From: Pseudomonadota bacterium
GTDB taxonomy: Bacteria > Pseudomonadota > Gammaproteobacteria > Burkholderiales > Burkholderiaceae_C
Assembly (NCBI GenBank): GCA_023394015.1
Contig: JAEXBL010000443.1
Coordinates: 1-13,098 of the forward strand
Direction of reading: 5' to 3'
Length of the DNA stretch: 13,098 nucleotides
Part shown: in pieces, positions 6,458 to 13,098 of the stretch
Layout: each line of letters opens with the position of its first letter
Numbering within the stretch: the first letter of the stretch is position 1
The notes under the pieces: generated by a model
Database searches by the model: none
Told to the model about the DNA's origin: nothing
What the model saw: the letters and a program-made list of their open reading frames with translations, nothing else
Made by a program: the position numbers and the translations under genes

Positions 6458-6577
6458 TCTGCGCTTCAGGGCAGGCCGTTCGGCCCCTCGCCTTTTTCCG
6501 ATCCGTTTCCTGTTCCACCTCGTCGCTGGCCGGCATTGTTCGCAGCCGTCGGTCGGCTCATCTGACCTGCTCTTCTG

Positions 6578-9499
6578 ATGGATCTGGTTTACCTGCTCCT
6601 GCTGCCCTTTGCCGGCAGCCTGGTGGCCGCGCTGATGCCCACGCACGCCCGCACCGCGGCGGCGGTGTGGGCCGCGCTGGTGGCCACGGCCGGCCTGGTG
6701 TGGGTGGCGCTGCTGTTCCCGCAACTGCAGGGCGGGCAGGTGCTGCGCGAGGAATACCGCTGGATCCCCTCGGCCGGCATGAACTTCGTGGTGCGCATGG
6801 ACGGCTTCGCCTGGATGTTCGCCATGCTGGTGACGGGCATCGGCACGCTGGTGGCGATCTACGCGCGCTACTACATGTCGAAGAACGACCCGGTGCCGCG
6901 CTTCTTCTCGTTCTTCCTGGCCTTCATGGGCGCCATGCTGGGCGTGGTGCTGTCGGGCAACCTGGTGCAGATCGCCTTCTTCTGGGAGCTGACCAGCCTG
7001 TTCAGCTTTCTGCTGATCGGCTACTGGCACCACCGCATGGACGCCCGGCGCGGCGCGCGCATGGCGCTGACCATCACCGGCGCCGGCGGGCTGGCCCTGC
7101 TGGCCGGCATGCTGATGCTGGGCCACATCGTCGGCAGCTACGACCTCGACGCCGTGCTGGCCGCGGGCGACCGCATCCGCGCGCACGGCCTCTACACCAC
7201 CATGGTGCTGCTGGTGCTGCTGGGCGCGCTCACCAAGAGCGCGCAGTTCCCCTTCCACGTGTGGCTGCCGCGCGCCATGGCGGCGCCCACGCCGGTGTCG
7301 GCCTACCTGCATTCGGCCACCATGGTGAAGGCCGGCGTGTTTCTGCTGGCGCGGCTGTGGCCGGCGCTGTCGGGCACGCCGGAATGGTTCTGGATCGTCA
7401 CCGGCGCCGGCGTGGTGACGCTGGTGCTGGGCGCCTACATCGCCATGTTCCAGACCGACCTGAAGGGCCTGCTGGCGTATTCGACCATCAGCCACCTGGG
7501 CCTGATCACCCTGCTGCTGGGCCTGAACCGCGACCTGGCCGCGGTGGCCGCCGTGTTCCACATCATGAACCACGCGACCTTCAAGGCCTCGCTGTTCATG
7601 GCCGCCGGCATCATCGACCACGAAACCGGCACCCGCGACGTGCGGCGCCTGTCGGGCCTGTGGAAGGCCATGCCCATCACCGGCACGCTGGCCTTCGTGG
7701 CCAGCGCGGCCATGGCCGGCGTGCCGCTGATGAACGGCTTTTTGTCGAAGGAGATGTTCTTCGCCGAGACGGTGGACCTGTCGGCCATGCCCTGGCTCGA
7801 CGTCGGCCTGCCGATTGCCGCCACCGTGGCCGGCATCTTTGCCGTGGTGTATTCGCTGCGCTTTTCGGTCGACGTGTTCCTGGGCCCGCCGGCCACAGAC
7901 CTGCCGTTGGCGCCGCACGAGCCGGTGCGCTGGATGCGGGTGCCGATCGAGGTGCTGGTGCTGCTGTGCATCGTGGTCGGCATGTTTCCGCAGTGGTCCA
8001 TCGGGCCGGCGCTGCAGCTGGCGGCGCAGCCGGTGGTGGGCGGCGTGCTGCCGCACTACAGCCTGGCCATCTGGCACGGCTTCAACAAGCCGCTGGTGAT
8101 GAGCACCATCGCCCTGGTGGGCGGCATCGCGCTGTTCCTGGCGCTGCGCGGCGGGCTGGAGAGCGGCCGCATCCGCCAGGTGCCGCTGCTGCACGGGTTG
8201 GACGGCGAGCGCCTGTTCCAGAGCCTGCTGTACCGCATCGACCGCGCCAGCCGCCGCGCGCTGGCGCTGCTGTCCACGCACCGGCTGCAGCCGCAAATGC
8301 TGCTGATCGTGCTGGCCGCCATCGCCCTGGCCGCGGGCGCGCTGTGGCGCGGCGGCGTGACCTGGGGCGACCGCGAGCGCGTGCCCGGCAGCGTGGAGTT
8401 CGCCCTGATCTGGGTGCTGGGCTGCGTGTGCGCGGTGGCGGCGGCCAACCAGGCCAAGTTCCACCGGCTGGCGGCGCTGGTGCTGCTGGGCGCCGTGGGG
8501 CTGGCGGTGAGCCTCACCTTCCTGTGGTTCTCGGCGCCCGACCTGGCGCTGACCCAGCTGACGGTGGAGGTGGTGACCACCATCCTGTTCCTGCTGGGCC
8601 TGCGCTGGCTGCCCAAGCGCCTGCCCTACGAGGCCGTGCCGCCCAGCCTGCGGGTGCGCGGCCGGCGCACGCGCGACTTCATCGTCGCCGTGGCCTCGGG
8701 CCTGGGCCTGGCGGCGCTGGCCTACGCCATGATGACGCGCCCGGCGCCGCAAAGCATCTCGCCCTTCTTCATCGACCGCGCCCTGCCCGAGGGCGGCGGC
8801 ACCAACGTGGTCAACGTGATGCTGGTCGACTTCCGCGGCTTCGACACCATGGGCGAGATCACCGTGCTGGGCATCGTCGGCCTGACGGTGTACGCGCTGC
8901 TGCGGCGCTTCCGCCCGCCGCGCGAGGTGATCGAGCTGCCGCCGCAGCAGCGCGCCGTGCCGCCCGACCTGGTGAGCGACCTGATCAACCCGCGCACCGC
9001 GCAGGACACGGCCCTGGGCTACATGCTGGTGCCGGCCGTGCTGGTGCGCCTGCTGCTGCCGATCGCCGCCGTCATCGCGGCCTACTTCTTCATGCGCGGG
9101 CACAACCTGCCGGGTGGCGGCTTCGTGGCCGGGCTGGTGCTGTCGATCGCCTTCATCACGCAATACATCGTGGCCGGCACGCACTGGGTGGAGGCGCATC
9201 TGCAGCTGCGCGTGATCCGCTGGATCGCCGTTGGCCTGCTGCTGGCGCTAGGCACCGGGCTGGGTGCGCTGTTCTTCGGCTACCCGTTCCTGACCTCGCA
9301 CACGGCGCACCTGACGCTGCCGCTGCTGGGCGAGATCCACCTGGCCAGCGCGCTGTTCTTCGACGCCGGCGTGTTCGCCACCGTGGTCGGCGCCACGCTG
9401 CTGATCCTGACGGCGCTGGCCCACCAGTCGGTGCGCAGCCACCGCAAGGCGCCCGAGACCACGGTCACGGCCACCACCGGCCCGAGGGAAGTTGACTGA
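6578..9499 (+). CDS. mrpA: Mrp-type Na+/H+ antiporter subunit A fused to subunit B (MrpAB)
   Basis: Largest membrane subunit of the multisubunit Mrp antiporter, 973 aa, inner membrane. The N-terminal NuoL-like part (residues 1 to about 520) contains the proton-antiporter core with the essential Glu in FFWELTS (E137), the TM7 Lys in LTKSAQFPFHVWLP (K220), and H332/K336 in MNHATFKASLF. The middle holds the MbhD-like block (LWFSAPDLALTQLTVEVVT) and the MbhE-like block (VNVMLVDFRGFDTMGEITVLG). From about residue 809 comes a full MrpB domain with RGHNLPGGGFVAG (R840 on). This A+B fusion defines group-2 Mrp operons, and no separate mrpB exists here. The start at 6578 gives a typical hydrophobic MrpA N-terminus, although no Shine-Dalgarno is visible. 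It is first in the operon and is separated from mrpC by 201 nt. Confidence 0.96.
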   Translation: MDLVYLLLLPFAGSLVAALMPTHARTAAAVWAALVATAGLVWVALLFPQLQGGQVLREEYRWIPSAGMNFVVRMDGFAWMFAMLVTGIGTLVAIYARYYMSKNDPVPRFFSFFLAFMGAMLGVVLSGNLVQIAFFWELTSLFSFLLIGYWHHRMDARRGARMALTITGAGGLALLAGMLMLGHIVGSYDLDAVLAAGDRIRAHGLYTTMVLLVLLGALTKSAQFPFHVWLPRAMAAPTPVSAYLHSATMVKAGVFLLARLWPALSGTPEWFWIVTGAGVVTLVLGAYIAMFQTDLKGLLAYSTISHLGLITLLLGLNRDLAAVAAVFHIMNHATFKASLFMAAGIIDHETGTRDVRRLSGLWKAMPITGTLAFVASAAMAGVPLMNGFLSKEMFFAETVDLSAMPWLDVGLPIAATVAGIFAVVYSLRFSVDVFLGPPATDLPLAPHEPVRWMRVPIEVLVLLCIVVGMFPQWSIGPALQLAAQPVVGGVLPHYSLAIWHGFNKPLVMSTIALVGGIALFLALRGGLESGRIRQVPLLHGLDGERLFQSLLYRIDRASRRALALLSTHRLQPQMLLIVLAAIALAAGALWRGGVTWGDRERVPGSVEFALIWVLGCVCAVAAANQAKFHRLAALVLLGAVGLAVSLTFLWFSAPDLALTQLTVEVVTTILFLLGLRWLPKRLPYEAVPPSLRVRGRRTRDFIVAVASGLGLAALAYAMMTRPAPQSISPFFIDRALPEGGGTNVVNVMLVDFRGFDTMGEITVLGIVGLTVYALLRRFRPPREVIELPPQQRAVPPDLVSDLINPRTAQDTALGYMLVPAVLVRLLLPIAAVIAAYFFMRGHNLPGGGFVAGLVLSIAFITQYIVAGTHWVEAHLQLRVIRWIAVGLLLALGTGLGALFFGYPFLTSHTAHLTLPLLGEIHLASALFFDAGVFATVVGATLLILTALAHQSVRSHRKAPETTVTATTGPREVD

Positions 9500-9531
9500 A
9501 ATGAAGCATGACTTCGCCGCCCTCGATGACC

Positions 9532-9652
9532 GTCATTGGCGGGCCATGACCAATGACCGGCGCCGGCGCGCCGTGACCAATGACCAAAGCACCGTGTGGG
9601 CCGATAGGTTTTGTCATTGGTCATGCGCTCGTCAGAGCGCGGTCATTCGTCA
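9532..9652. repeat. Cluster of direct and inverted TGACCAATGAC repeats between mrpA and mrpC
   Basis: Two direct copies of TGACCAATGACC lie at 9547-9558 and 9574-9585. An exact inverse copy GTCATTGGTCA is at 9613-9623, a one-mismatch inverse copy GTCATTCGTCA at 9642-9652, and a half copy GTCATTGG at 9532-9539. CATGACCAATGAC (9545-9557) and GTCATTGGTCATG (9613-9625) are perfect 13-nt arms. Two compact hairpins are interleaved: GGCGC-cggc-GCGCC (9559-9572) and GCGCTC-gtca-GAGCGC (9625-9640). The block fills most of the only large gap in the mrp operon. It looks like a REP/MITE-type palindromic element or an in-operon RNA structure; which of these it is cannot be settled here. Confidence 0.8.
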
Positions 9653-9700
9653 TATGTTTCATGCGCTGCGGCTGTTGCGCCCGCGCCGAGGACAGCCGAC

Positions 9701-10105
9701 ATGGAAGTGATCCTCGCCATCGCCATCGGCGTGCTGGGCGGCTCCGGCGTGTGGCTGGTGCTGCGCCCGCGCACCTTCCAGGTGCTGATGGGGCTGGCCA
9801 TGCTGTCCTACGCGGTCAACCTGTTCATCTTCGCCATGGGGAGCCTGTCGCTCGACAAGGAGCCCATCGTGCGGCCCAGCCTGGTGCCCAACCTCGAGAA
9901 CTACACCGACCCGCTGCCGCAGGCGCTGGTGCTGACGGCCATCGTGATCGGCTTTGCCACCACGGCGCTGTTCCTGGTGGTGCTGCTGGCCTCGCGCGGC
10001 CTGTCCGACACCGACCACGTGGACGGCGAGGAGCCCGCCGACGGCACCGCCCTGCCGCCGCTGACCAGCCCGGCGGCCGACGAGCGGCAGGAGGCCCGGC
10101 CATGA
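9701..10105 (+). CDS. mrpC: Mrp-type Na+/H+ antiporter subunit C
   Basis: Small membrane subunit related to NuoK, 134 aa, with three predicted transmembrane helices: residues about 3-18, 26-46 (FQVLMGLAMLSYAVNLFIFAM) and 70-95 (ALVLTAIVIGFATTALFLVVLL). The hydrophilic C-terminal tail of about 35 residues is acidic and Pro-rich. The MrpC hallmark segment PQALVLTAIVIGFA is present. The start at 9701 is supported by GAGGA 8 nt upstream (9688-9692) and by the family N-terminus; the frame is open further upstream through the repeat cluster but without MrpC character. Its stop overlaps the mrpD start as ATGA. Confidence 0.95.
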   Translation: MEVILAIAIGVLGGSGVWLVLRPRTFQVLMGLAMLSYAVNLFIFAMGSLSLDKEPIVRPSLVPNLENYTDPLPQALVLTAIVIGFATTALFLVVLLASRGLSDTDHVDGEEPADGTALPPLTSPAADERQEARP

Positions 10106-11808
10106 GCTTTGCCCGCCTGGTCGACTGGGCCATGCCGCACCTGATCATCGCGCCGGTGCTGGTGCCGATGGCCACCGCCGCCGTGATGCTGCTGCTGGGC
10201 GACACGCGCCGGCCGCTCAAGGCCATGCTGAACGTGCTGGCCTGCGTGCTGGGCGTGGTGATTGCCAGCGGGCTGGTGTTCTCGGTGCAGCACACCAGCG
10301 GCGTGCAGGCGGTGGGCGTGTACCTGCCGGCCAACTGGCCGGTGCCCTACGGCATCGTGCTGGTGGCCGACCGGCTGTCGGCCATGATGGTGCTGCTCAG
10401 CAGCGTGCTGGGCCTGGCCGCGGTGCTGTACGCCAGCGCGCGCTGGCACAAGGCGGGGGTGCACTTCCCCCCGCTGTTCCAGCTGCAGCTGATGGGGCTG
10501 TACGGTGCCTTCCTGACGTCCGACCTGTTCAACCTGTTCGTGTTCTTCGAGATCATGCTCACCGCCTCCTACGGGCTGCTGCTGCACGGCTCGGGCTGGG
10601 CGCGGGTGCGCTCGGGGCTGCACTACATCGCCATGAACCTGATGGCCTCCAGCATGTTCCTGGTCGGCGTGGCCATGCTGTACGGCGTGACCGGCACGCT
10701 GAACATGGCCGACATGGCCATCATGGTGCCCGCCATTCCCGAGGACGACCGCGGCCTGCTGCACGCCGGCGCGGCGGTGCTGGCGGTGGCCTTTCTGGTC
10801 AAGGCCGCGGCCTGGCCGCTCAACTTCTGGCTGCCGTCGGCGTATTCGTCCGCGGCGGCGCCGGTGGCGGCGCTGTTCGCCATCATGACCAAGCTGGGCG
10901 TGTACGCCGTGCTGCGGGTGTGGACGCTGCTGTTCCCGCAGGACGCCGGCGTGTCGGCGCTGTTCGGCGGGCCGGTGCTGGTGGGGCTGGGCATGGTGAC
11001 GCTGGCCTTCGGCGCGCTGGGCATCATCGCCAGCCAGCACCTGGGGCGCATGGCGGCGTTCTGCGCCATCCTGTCGTCGGGCACGCTGCTGGCGGGGCTG
11101 GGCTTCGGCCAGCCGGCGGTGACCGGCGGCGCGCTGTACTACACGCTGGGCTCGACGCTGGCGATCAGCGCCTTCTTCCTGCTGGTCGAGCTGGTGGACC
11201 GCACGCGCGAGGTGGAGGAAAAGCCGCTCTACGTCAGCGAGGTCGAGCCCGACGACGCGTTCGCCTTTCCGGTGGATCTGGTGCCCACGCGCGACGTCAA
11301 CCTGGACGACGACGAGCAGGCGCTGATCGGCCGCGCCATCCCGGCGGCGATGGCCTTTCTGGGCCTGGCCTTCATCGTCTGCGCGCTCACCATCGCCGGG
11401 CTGCCGCCCATGGCCGGCTTCGTCGGCAAGGTGGTGATGCTGTCGGGGCTGCTCAACCCGGCCGGCTTTGGCGAGGACGCCCGCGTTTCCGCCGCCGCCT
11501 GGCTGCTGCTGGGCCTGCTGCTGGTGGGCGGGCTGCTGACCATCATCGCCATGTCGCGCGCCGGCGTGCGCTACTTCTGGGCCACGCACGACCGGCCGGT
11601 GCCGCGCCTGCGCATCATCGAGACCCTGCCCATCGGCGCGCTGCTGCTGCTGGCCGGCGTGCTGGTGTGGCAGGCCGACCCGGTGCTGCGCTACGCCAAC
11701 GCCACGGCGCGCGGCCTGCACGACCCCAAGGACTACATCGGCAGCGTGGTGTCGGCCAAGCCAGTGCCCTCGCCCACCGCCACCGGCGAAGGAGGATTGC
11801 GCCGATGA
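10102..11808 (+). CDS. mrpD: Mrp-type Na+/H+ antiporter subunit D
   Basis: Second large NuoL/M/N-like subunit, 568 aa, about 14 transmembrane helices, with the proton-antiporter core. Key charged residues are present: the Glu in FVFFEIML (E150), the TM Lys in FLVKAAAWPLNFWLP (K234), and the Lys in FAIMTKLGVYAVLRVW (K264). A hydrophilic, strongly acidic insertion of about 45 residues (after LVDRTREVEE, including EVEPDDAF and NLDDDEQ) separates the core from the last helices. Insertions here are usual in proteobacterial MrpD. The start at 10102 is supported by AGGAGG 7 nt upstream and the 4-nt overlap with mrpC. Its stop overlaps mrpE in the same way. Confidence 0.96.
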   Translation: MSFARLVDWAMPHLIIAPVLVPMATAAVMLLLGDTRRPLKAMLNVLACVLGVVIASGLVFSVQHTSGVQAVGVYLPANWPVPYGIVLVADRLSAMMVLLSSVLGLAAVLYASARWHKAGVHFPPLFQLQLMGLYGAFLTSDLFNLFVFFEIMLTASYGLLLHGSGWARVRSGLHYIAMNLMASSMFLVGVAMLYGVTGTLNMADMAIMVPAIPEDDRGLLHAGAAVLAVAFLVKAAAWPLNFWLPSAYSSAAAPVAALFAIMTKLGVYAVLRVWTLLFPQDAGVSALFGGPVLVGLGMVTLAFGALGIIASQHLGRMAAFCAILSSGTLLAGLGFGQPAVTGGALYYTLGSTLAISAFFLLVELVDRTREVEEKPLYVSEVEPDDAFAFPVDLVPTRDVNLDDDEQALIGRAIPAAMAFLGLAFIVCALTIAGLPPMAGFVGKVVMLSGLLNPAGFGEDARVSAAAWLLLGLLLVGGLLTIIAMSRAGVRYFWATHDRPVPRLRIIETLPIGALLLLAGVLVWQADPVLRYANATARGLHDPKDYIGSVVSAKPVPSPTATGEGGLRR

Positions 11809-12299
11809 TGAAACGCCTGCTGCCCTGGCCGCTGCTGTCGCTGGCGCTGGTGGTGATGTGGCTGGTGCTGAACAGCGCGTTCAGCCTGGGCCAGCTGCTG
11901 CTGGGCGTGCTGTTCGGCGTGGGTGCGCCGGCGCTGCTGGCACCGCTGCGGCCAGCGCGCCCGCGCGTGCGGCACCCGCTGACGGTGCTCCGCCTGATCC
12001 TCACCGTCGGCCACGACGTGGTGGCCTCCACGCTGGACGTGTTCTGGACCCTGCTGCGCAACCAGAGCAGCCCGGTGAACAGCCGCTTCGTGGTCATCCC
12101 GCTGGAATTGCGCGACCCCACGGCGCTGGCCTCGCTGACCATGATCACCACCGTGGTGCCCGGCACCGTGTGGTGCGAACTGGCGCGCGACAGCAGCGCC
12201 ATGCTGCTGCACGTGTGGAACGTGCCCGACGAGGCCGCCTTCGTGGTCTTCTTCAAGCAGCGCTACGAGCAACCCCTGATCCGCATCTTCGAGTCATGA
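11805..12299 (+). CDS. mrpE: Mrp-type Na+/H+ antiporter subunit E
   Basis: 164-aa subunit with two hydrophobic helices near the N-terminus (about residues 8-24 and 28-45). A soluble domain follows with the MrpE signature: VVIPLELRDPTALASLTMITTVVPGT. In characterised systems MrpE supports assembly and activity of the complex. The start ATG at 11805 overlaps the mrpD stop and lies 9 nt after AAGGAGG (11789-11795). A second ATG follows immediately at 11808 and cannot be excluded. The stop overlaps the mrpF start as ATGA. Confidence 0.95.
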   Translation: MMKRLLPWPLLSLALVVMWLVLNSAFSLGQLLLGVLFGVGAPALLAPLRPARPRVRHPLTVLRLILTVGHDVVASTLDVFWTLLRNQSSPVNSRFVVIPLELRDPTALASLTMITTVVPGTVWCELARDSSAMLLHVWNVPDEAAFVVFFKQRYEQPLIRIFES

Positions 12300-12574
12300 G
12301 CCCGCTTCTGTCCACCGCCATCACCCTCACCCTGGGCGCCTACGGCGTCGCCATGCTGGTCGCCGCCTGGCGCATGCTGCGCGGCCCCTCGGCGCAGGAC
12401 CGCGTGCTGGCGCTGGACCTGATCTACATCATCGGCATGCTGATCGCCCTGGTGCTGGGCCTGCGCTACACCAGCCACACCTACTTCGAGGCGGCCCTGC
12501 TGATCGCCCTGTTCGGCTTCGTCAGCTCGGCGGCGATGGGCAAGTTTCTGCTGCGGGGAGAGGTGATCGAGTGA
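12296..12574 (+). CDS. mrpF: Mrp-type Na+/H+ antiporter subunit F
   Basis: 92-aa membrane subunit with three helices (about residues 4-23, 37-56 and 63-84). The family motif RMLRGPSAQDRVLALDLI lies between the first two and carries the conserved Asp residues typical of MrpF. The start overlaps the mrpE stop by 4 nt, and no separate Shine-Dalgarno is visible, so translation is probably coupled. Confidence 0.94.
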   Translation: MSPLLSTAITLTLGAYGVAMLVAAWRMLRGPSAQDRVLALDLIYIIGMLIALVLGLRYTSHTYFEAALLIALFGFVSSAAMGKFLLRGEVIE

Positions 12575-12948
12575 TGGTCACGCTACCGCTTTGGCTCGAG
12601 ATCATCATCGCCGCCCTGCTGCTGCTGAGCGGCGTGCTCACGCTGGCCGCGGCCTGGGGGCTGGTGCGGCTCAAGCACTTCTTCCAGCGCATGCACCCGC
12701 CGGCGCTGGCCTACGTGGGCGCGTCGTGGTGCGTCACGCTGGCCTCGATCATCTACTTCTCGGCCCAGCAGCACGGGCCGCAGCTGCGCGTGTGGCTGAT
12801 CATCATCCTGCTGTCGATCACGGTGCCGGTGACCACGGTGCTGCTGTCGCGCGCGGCGCTGTTCCGCGGCCGGCAGGCCGGCCAGGGCGACCTGCCGCCG
12901 GCGTTTCAGCCCAAGGCGCCACCGCCTGCCGCGCCCGGCGAGCGCTGA
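12574..12948 (+). CDS. mrpG: Mrp-type Na+/H+ antiporter subunit G
   Basis: 124-aa last subunit of the antiporter, with three transmembrane helices and the MrpG signature GLVRLKHFFQRMHPPALA after the first. The C-terminal 25 residues are Pro/Gln/Ala-rich and probably cytoplasmic. The start ATG at 12574 shares one base with the mrpF stop. Upstream, AGGTGATC (12561-12568) matches the extended anti-Shine-Dalgarno. A GTG one codon earlier (12571) is an equally allowed start and would add one Met. No hairpin plus U-tract terminator follows; the next 60 nt carry only a family repeat. Confidence 0.94.
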   Translation: MVTLPLWLEIIIAALLLLSGVLTLAAAWGLVRLKHFFQRMHPPALAYVGASWCVTLASIIYFSAQQHGPQLRVWLIIILLSITVPVTTVLLSRAALFRGRQAGQGDLPPAFQPKAPPPAAPGER

Positions 12949-12980
12949 GCCGGCCTGACGCGCAACACGGTCAACCGCAG

Positions 12981-13003
12981 AAAGCTACTGATTCAATAGC
13001 ACC
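12981..13003 (+). repeat. Partial copy of the dispersed intergenic repeat between converging genes
   Basis: AAAGCTACTGATTCAATAGC contains the imperfect palindrome at 12984-13000 (GCTA/TAGC with TGA/TCA inside). It shares GCTACTG and TAGC with the element after pnp (48-64 on the minus strand). It lies between mrpG and the converging gene at the window edge, so it could affect the 3' ends of both. The CTTGCG second half of the element is missing. Confidence 0.45.
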
Positions 13004-13008
13004 CACCC

Positions 13009-13098
13009 TCATTCGGGCCGCCGCATCTTGCAGCTGTGCGGCATGGCGGCCTGGTCGGCGCCGATCTGGCGCACCACGCGAAAGCCGTAGCCCGAGCC
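13009..13098 (-). CDS. C-terminal end of a gene cut by the window edge, possibly SUMF1/formylglycine-enzyme-like
   Basis: The minus strand is open from the window edge for 29 codons and ends with TGA at 13009-13011. The peptide begins GSGYGFRVVRQIGADQ and ends HSCKMRRPE. A GFRVVR/GFRVAR ending is common in formylglycine-generating-enzyme (SUMF1/EgtB-type) domains, which is the only hint of identity. Codon use is GC-rich like the neighbours. The gene converges on mrpG with about 60 nt between them. Most of it lies outside the window, so the assignment is tentative. Confidence 0.5.
   Translation of the reverse strand, partial: GSGYGFRVVRQIGADQAAMPHSCKMRRPE

Noticed and set aside
6227..9199. 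Minus-strand open frame of 990 codons opposite mrpA
   Set aside because: It is antisense to mrpA and dominated by His, Gln, Arg, Gly and Ala runs, the mirror of Leu/Val/Ala codons. It has no recognisable fold or start signals.
9559..9640. Intrinsic terminator inside the mrp operon
   Set aside because: The hairpins at 9559-9572 and 9625-9640 are stable, but neither is followed by a U-tract, and downstream genes are clearly part of the same complex.
9532..9652. CRISPR-like array
   Set aside because: Repeats are only 11-12 nt, occur in both orientations and have unequal spacing of 15-28 nt; no cas genes are present.
9501..9710. Possible 69-codon ORF spanning the mrpA-mrpC gap
   Set aside because: It is open and ends just inside mrpC, but its sequence is made largely of the TGACCAATGAC repeats and hairpins. 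The Shine-Dalgarno is about 11 nt away, and no protein family is recognisable. Repeat-driven openness is the simpler explanation.
9901..11721. Minus-strand open frame of 606 codons opposite mrpC and mrpD
   Set aside because: Same signature of a codon-bias shadow (His/Gln/Arg/Gly-rich); the plus-strand frames encode clear Mrp subunits.

Overview
This is a GC-rich, tightly packed stretch of a betaproteobacterial chromosome, most likely order Burkholderiales, family Comamonadaceae. The assignment is inference. It rests on the gene content, on protein sequences that resemble that family from memory, and on intergenic repeats at both window ends (8-64 and about 12981-13003) that look like the family's common dispersed GCTACTG/TAGCTGC-CTTGCG type element. 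Nothing points to a phage, plasmid, transposon or CRISPR locus. No rRNA or tRNA gene was recognised.

Left part (1-4440, minus strand): the order of transcription is speD, speE, rpsO, pnp. speD and speE share a 4-nt stop/start overlap and encode the two enzymes that make aminopropyl donor and spermidine. rpsO (ribosomal protein S15) and pnp (polynucleotide phosphorylase) form the classic RNA-metabolism pair. Between them lies a strong intrinsic terminator, followed by an 80-nt stem-loop in the pnp leader. That arrangement resembles the RNase III/PNPase autoregulated leader of E. coli. The rpsO promoter has an extended -10 that overlaps the speE stop codon, and its leader carries a duplicated 22-nt element. 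PNPase ends in an unusually long Arg/Asp/Gly-rich tail closed by seven glutamines.

Middle part (4441-6577): a 340-bp gap holds a well-formed speD promoter, a long structured speD leader and a weak terminator-like palindrome. A class I/II PLP aminotransferase (4781-5950, minus) follows. Diverging from it is a small secreted basic protein of unknown function (6042-6338, plus). A 239-bp GC-rich gap with an operator-like inverted repeat and a possible extended -10 leads into the next operon.

Right part (6578-12948, plus strand): a complete group-2 Mrp-type multisubunit Na+(K+)/H+ antiporter operon, mrpA (A and B fused), C, D, E, F, G. Genes C to G overlap by 1-4 nt at every junction. By contrast mrpA and mrpC are separated by 201 nt filled with direct and inverted copies of TGACCAATGAC and short hairpins. 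The window ends with the last 29 codons of a minus-strand gene (13009-13098) that converges on mrpG.

Most of the window is ordinary housekeeping and ion-homeostasis DNA. The parts that merit a second look are non-coding: the repeat cluster inside the mrp operon, the pnp and speD leaders, and the duplicated rpsO leader element.
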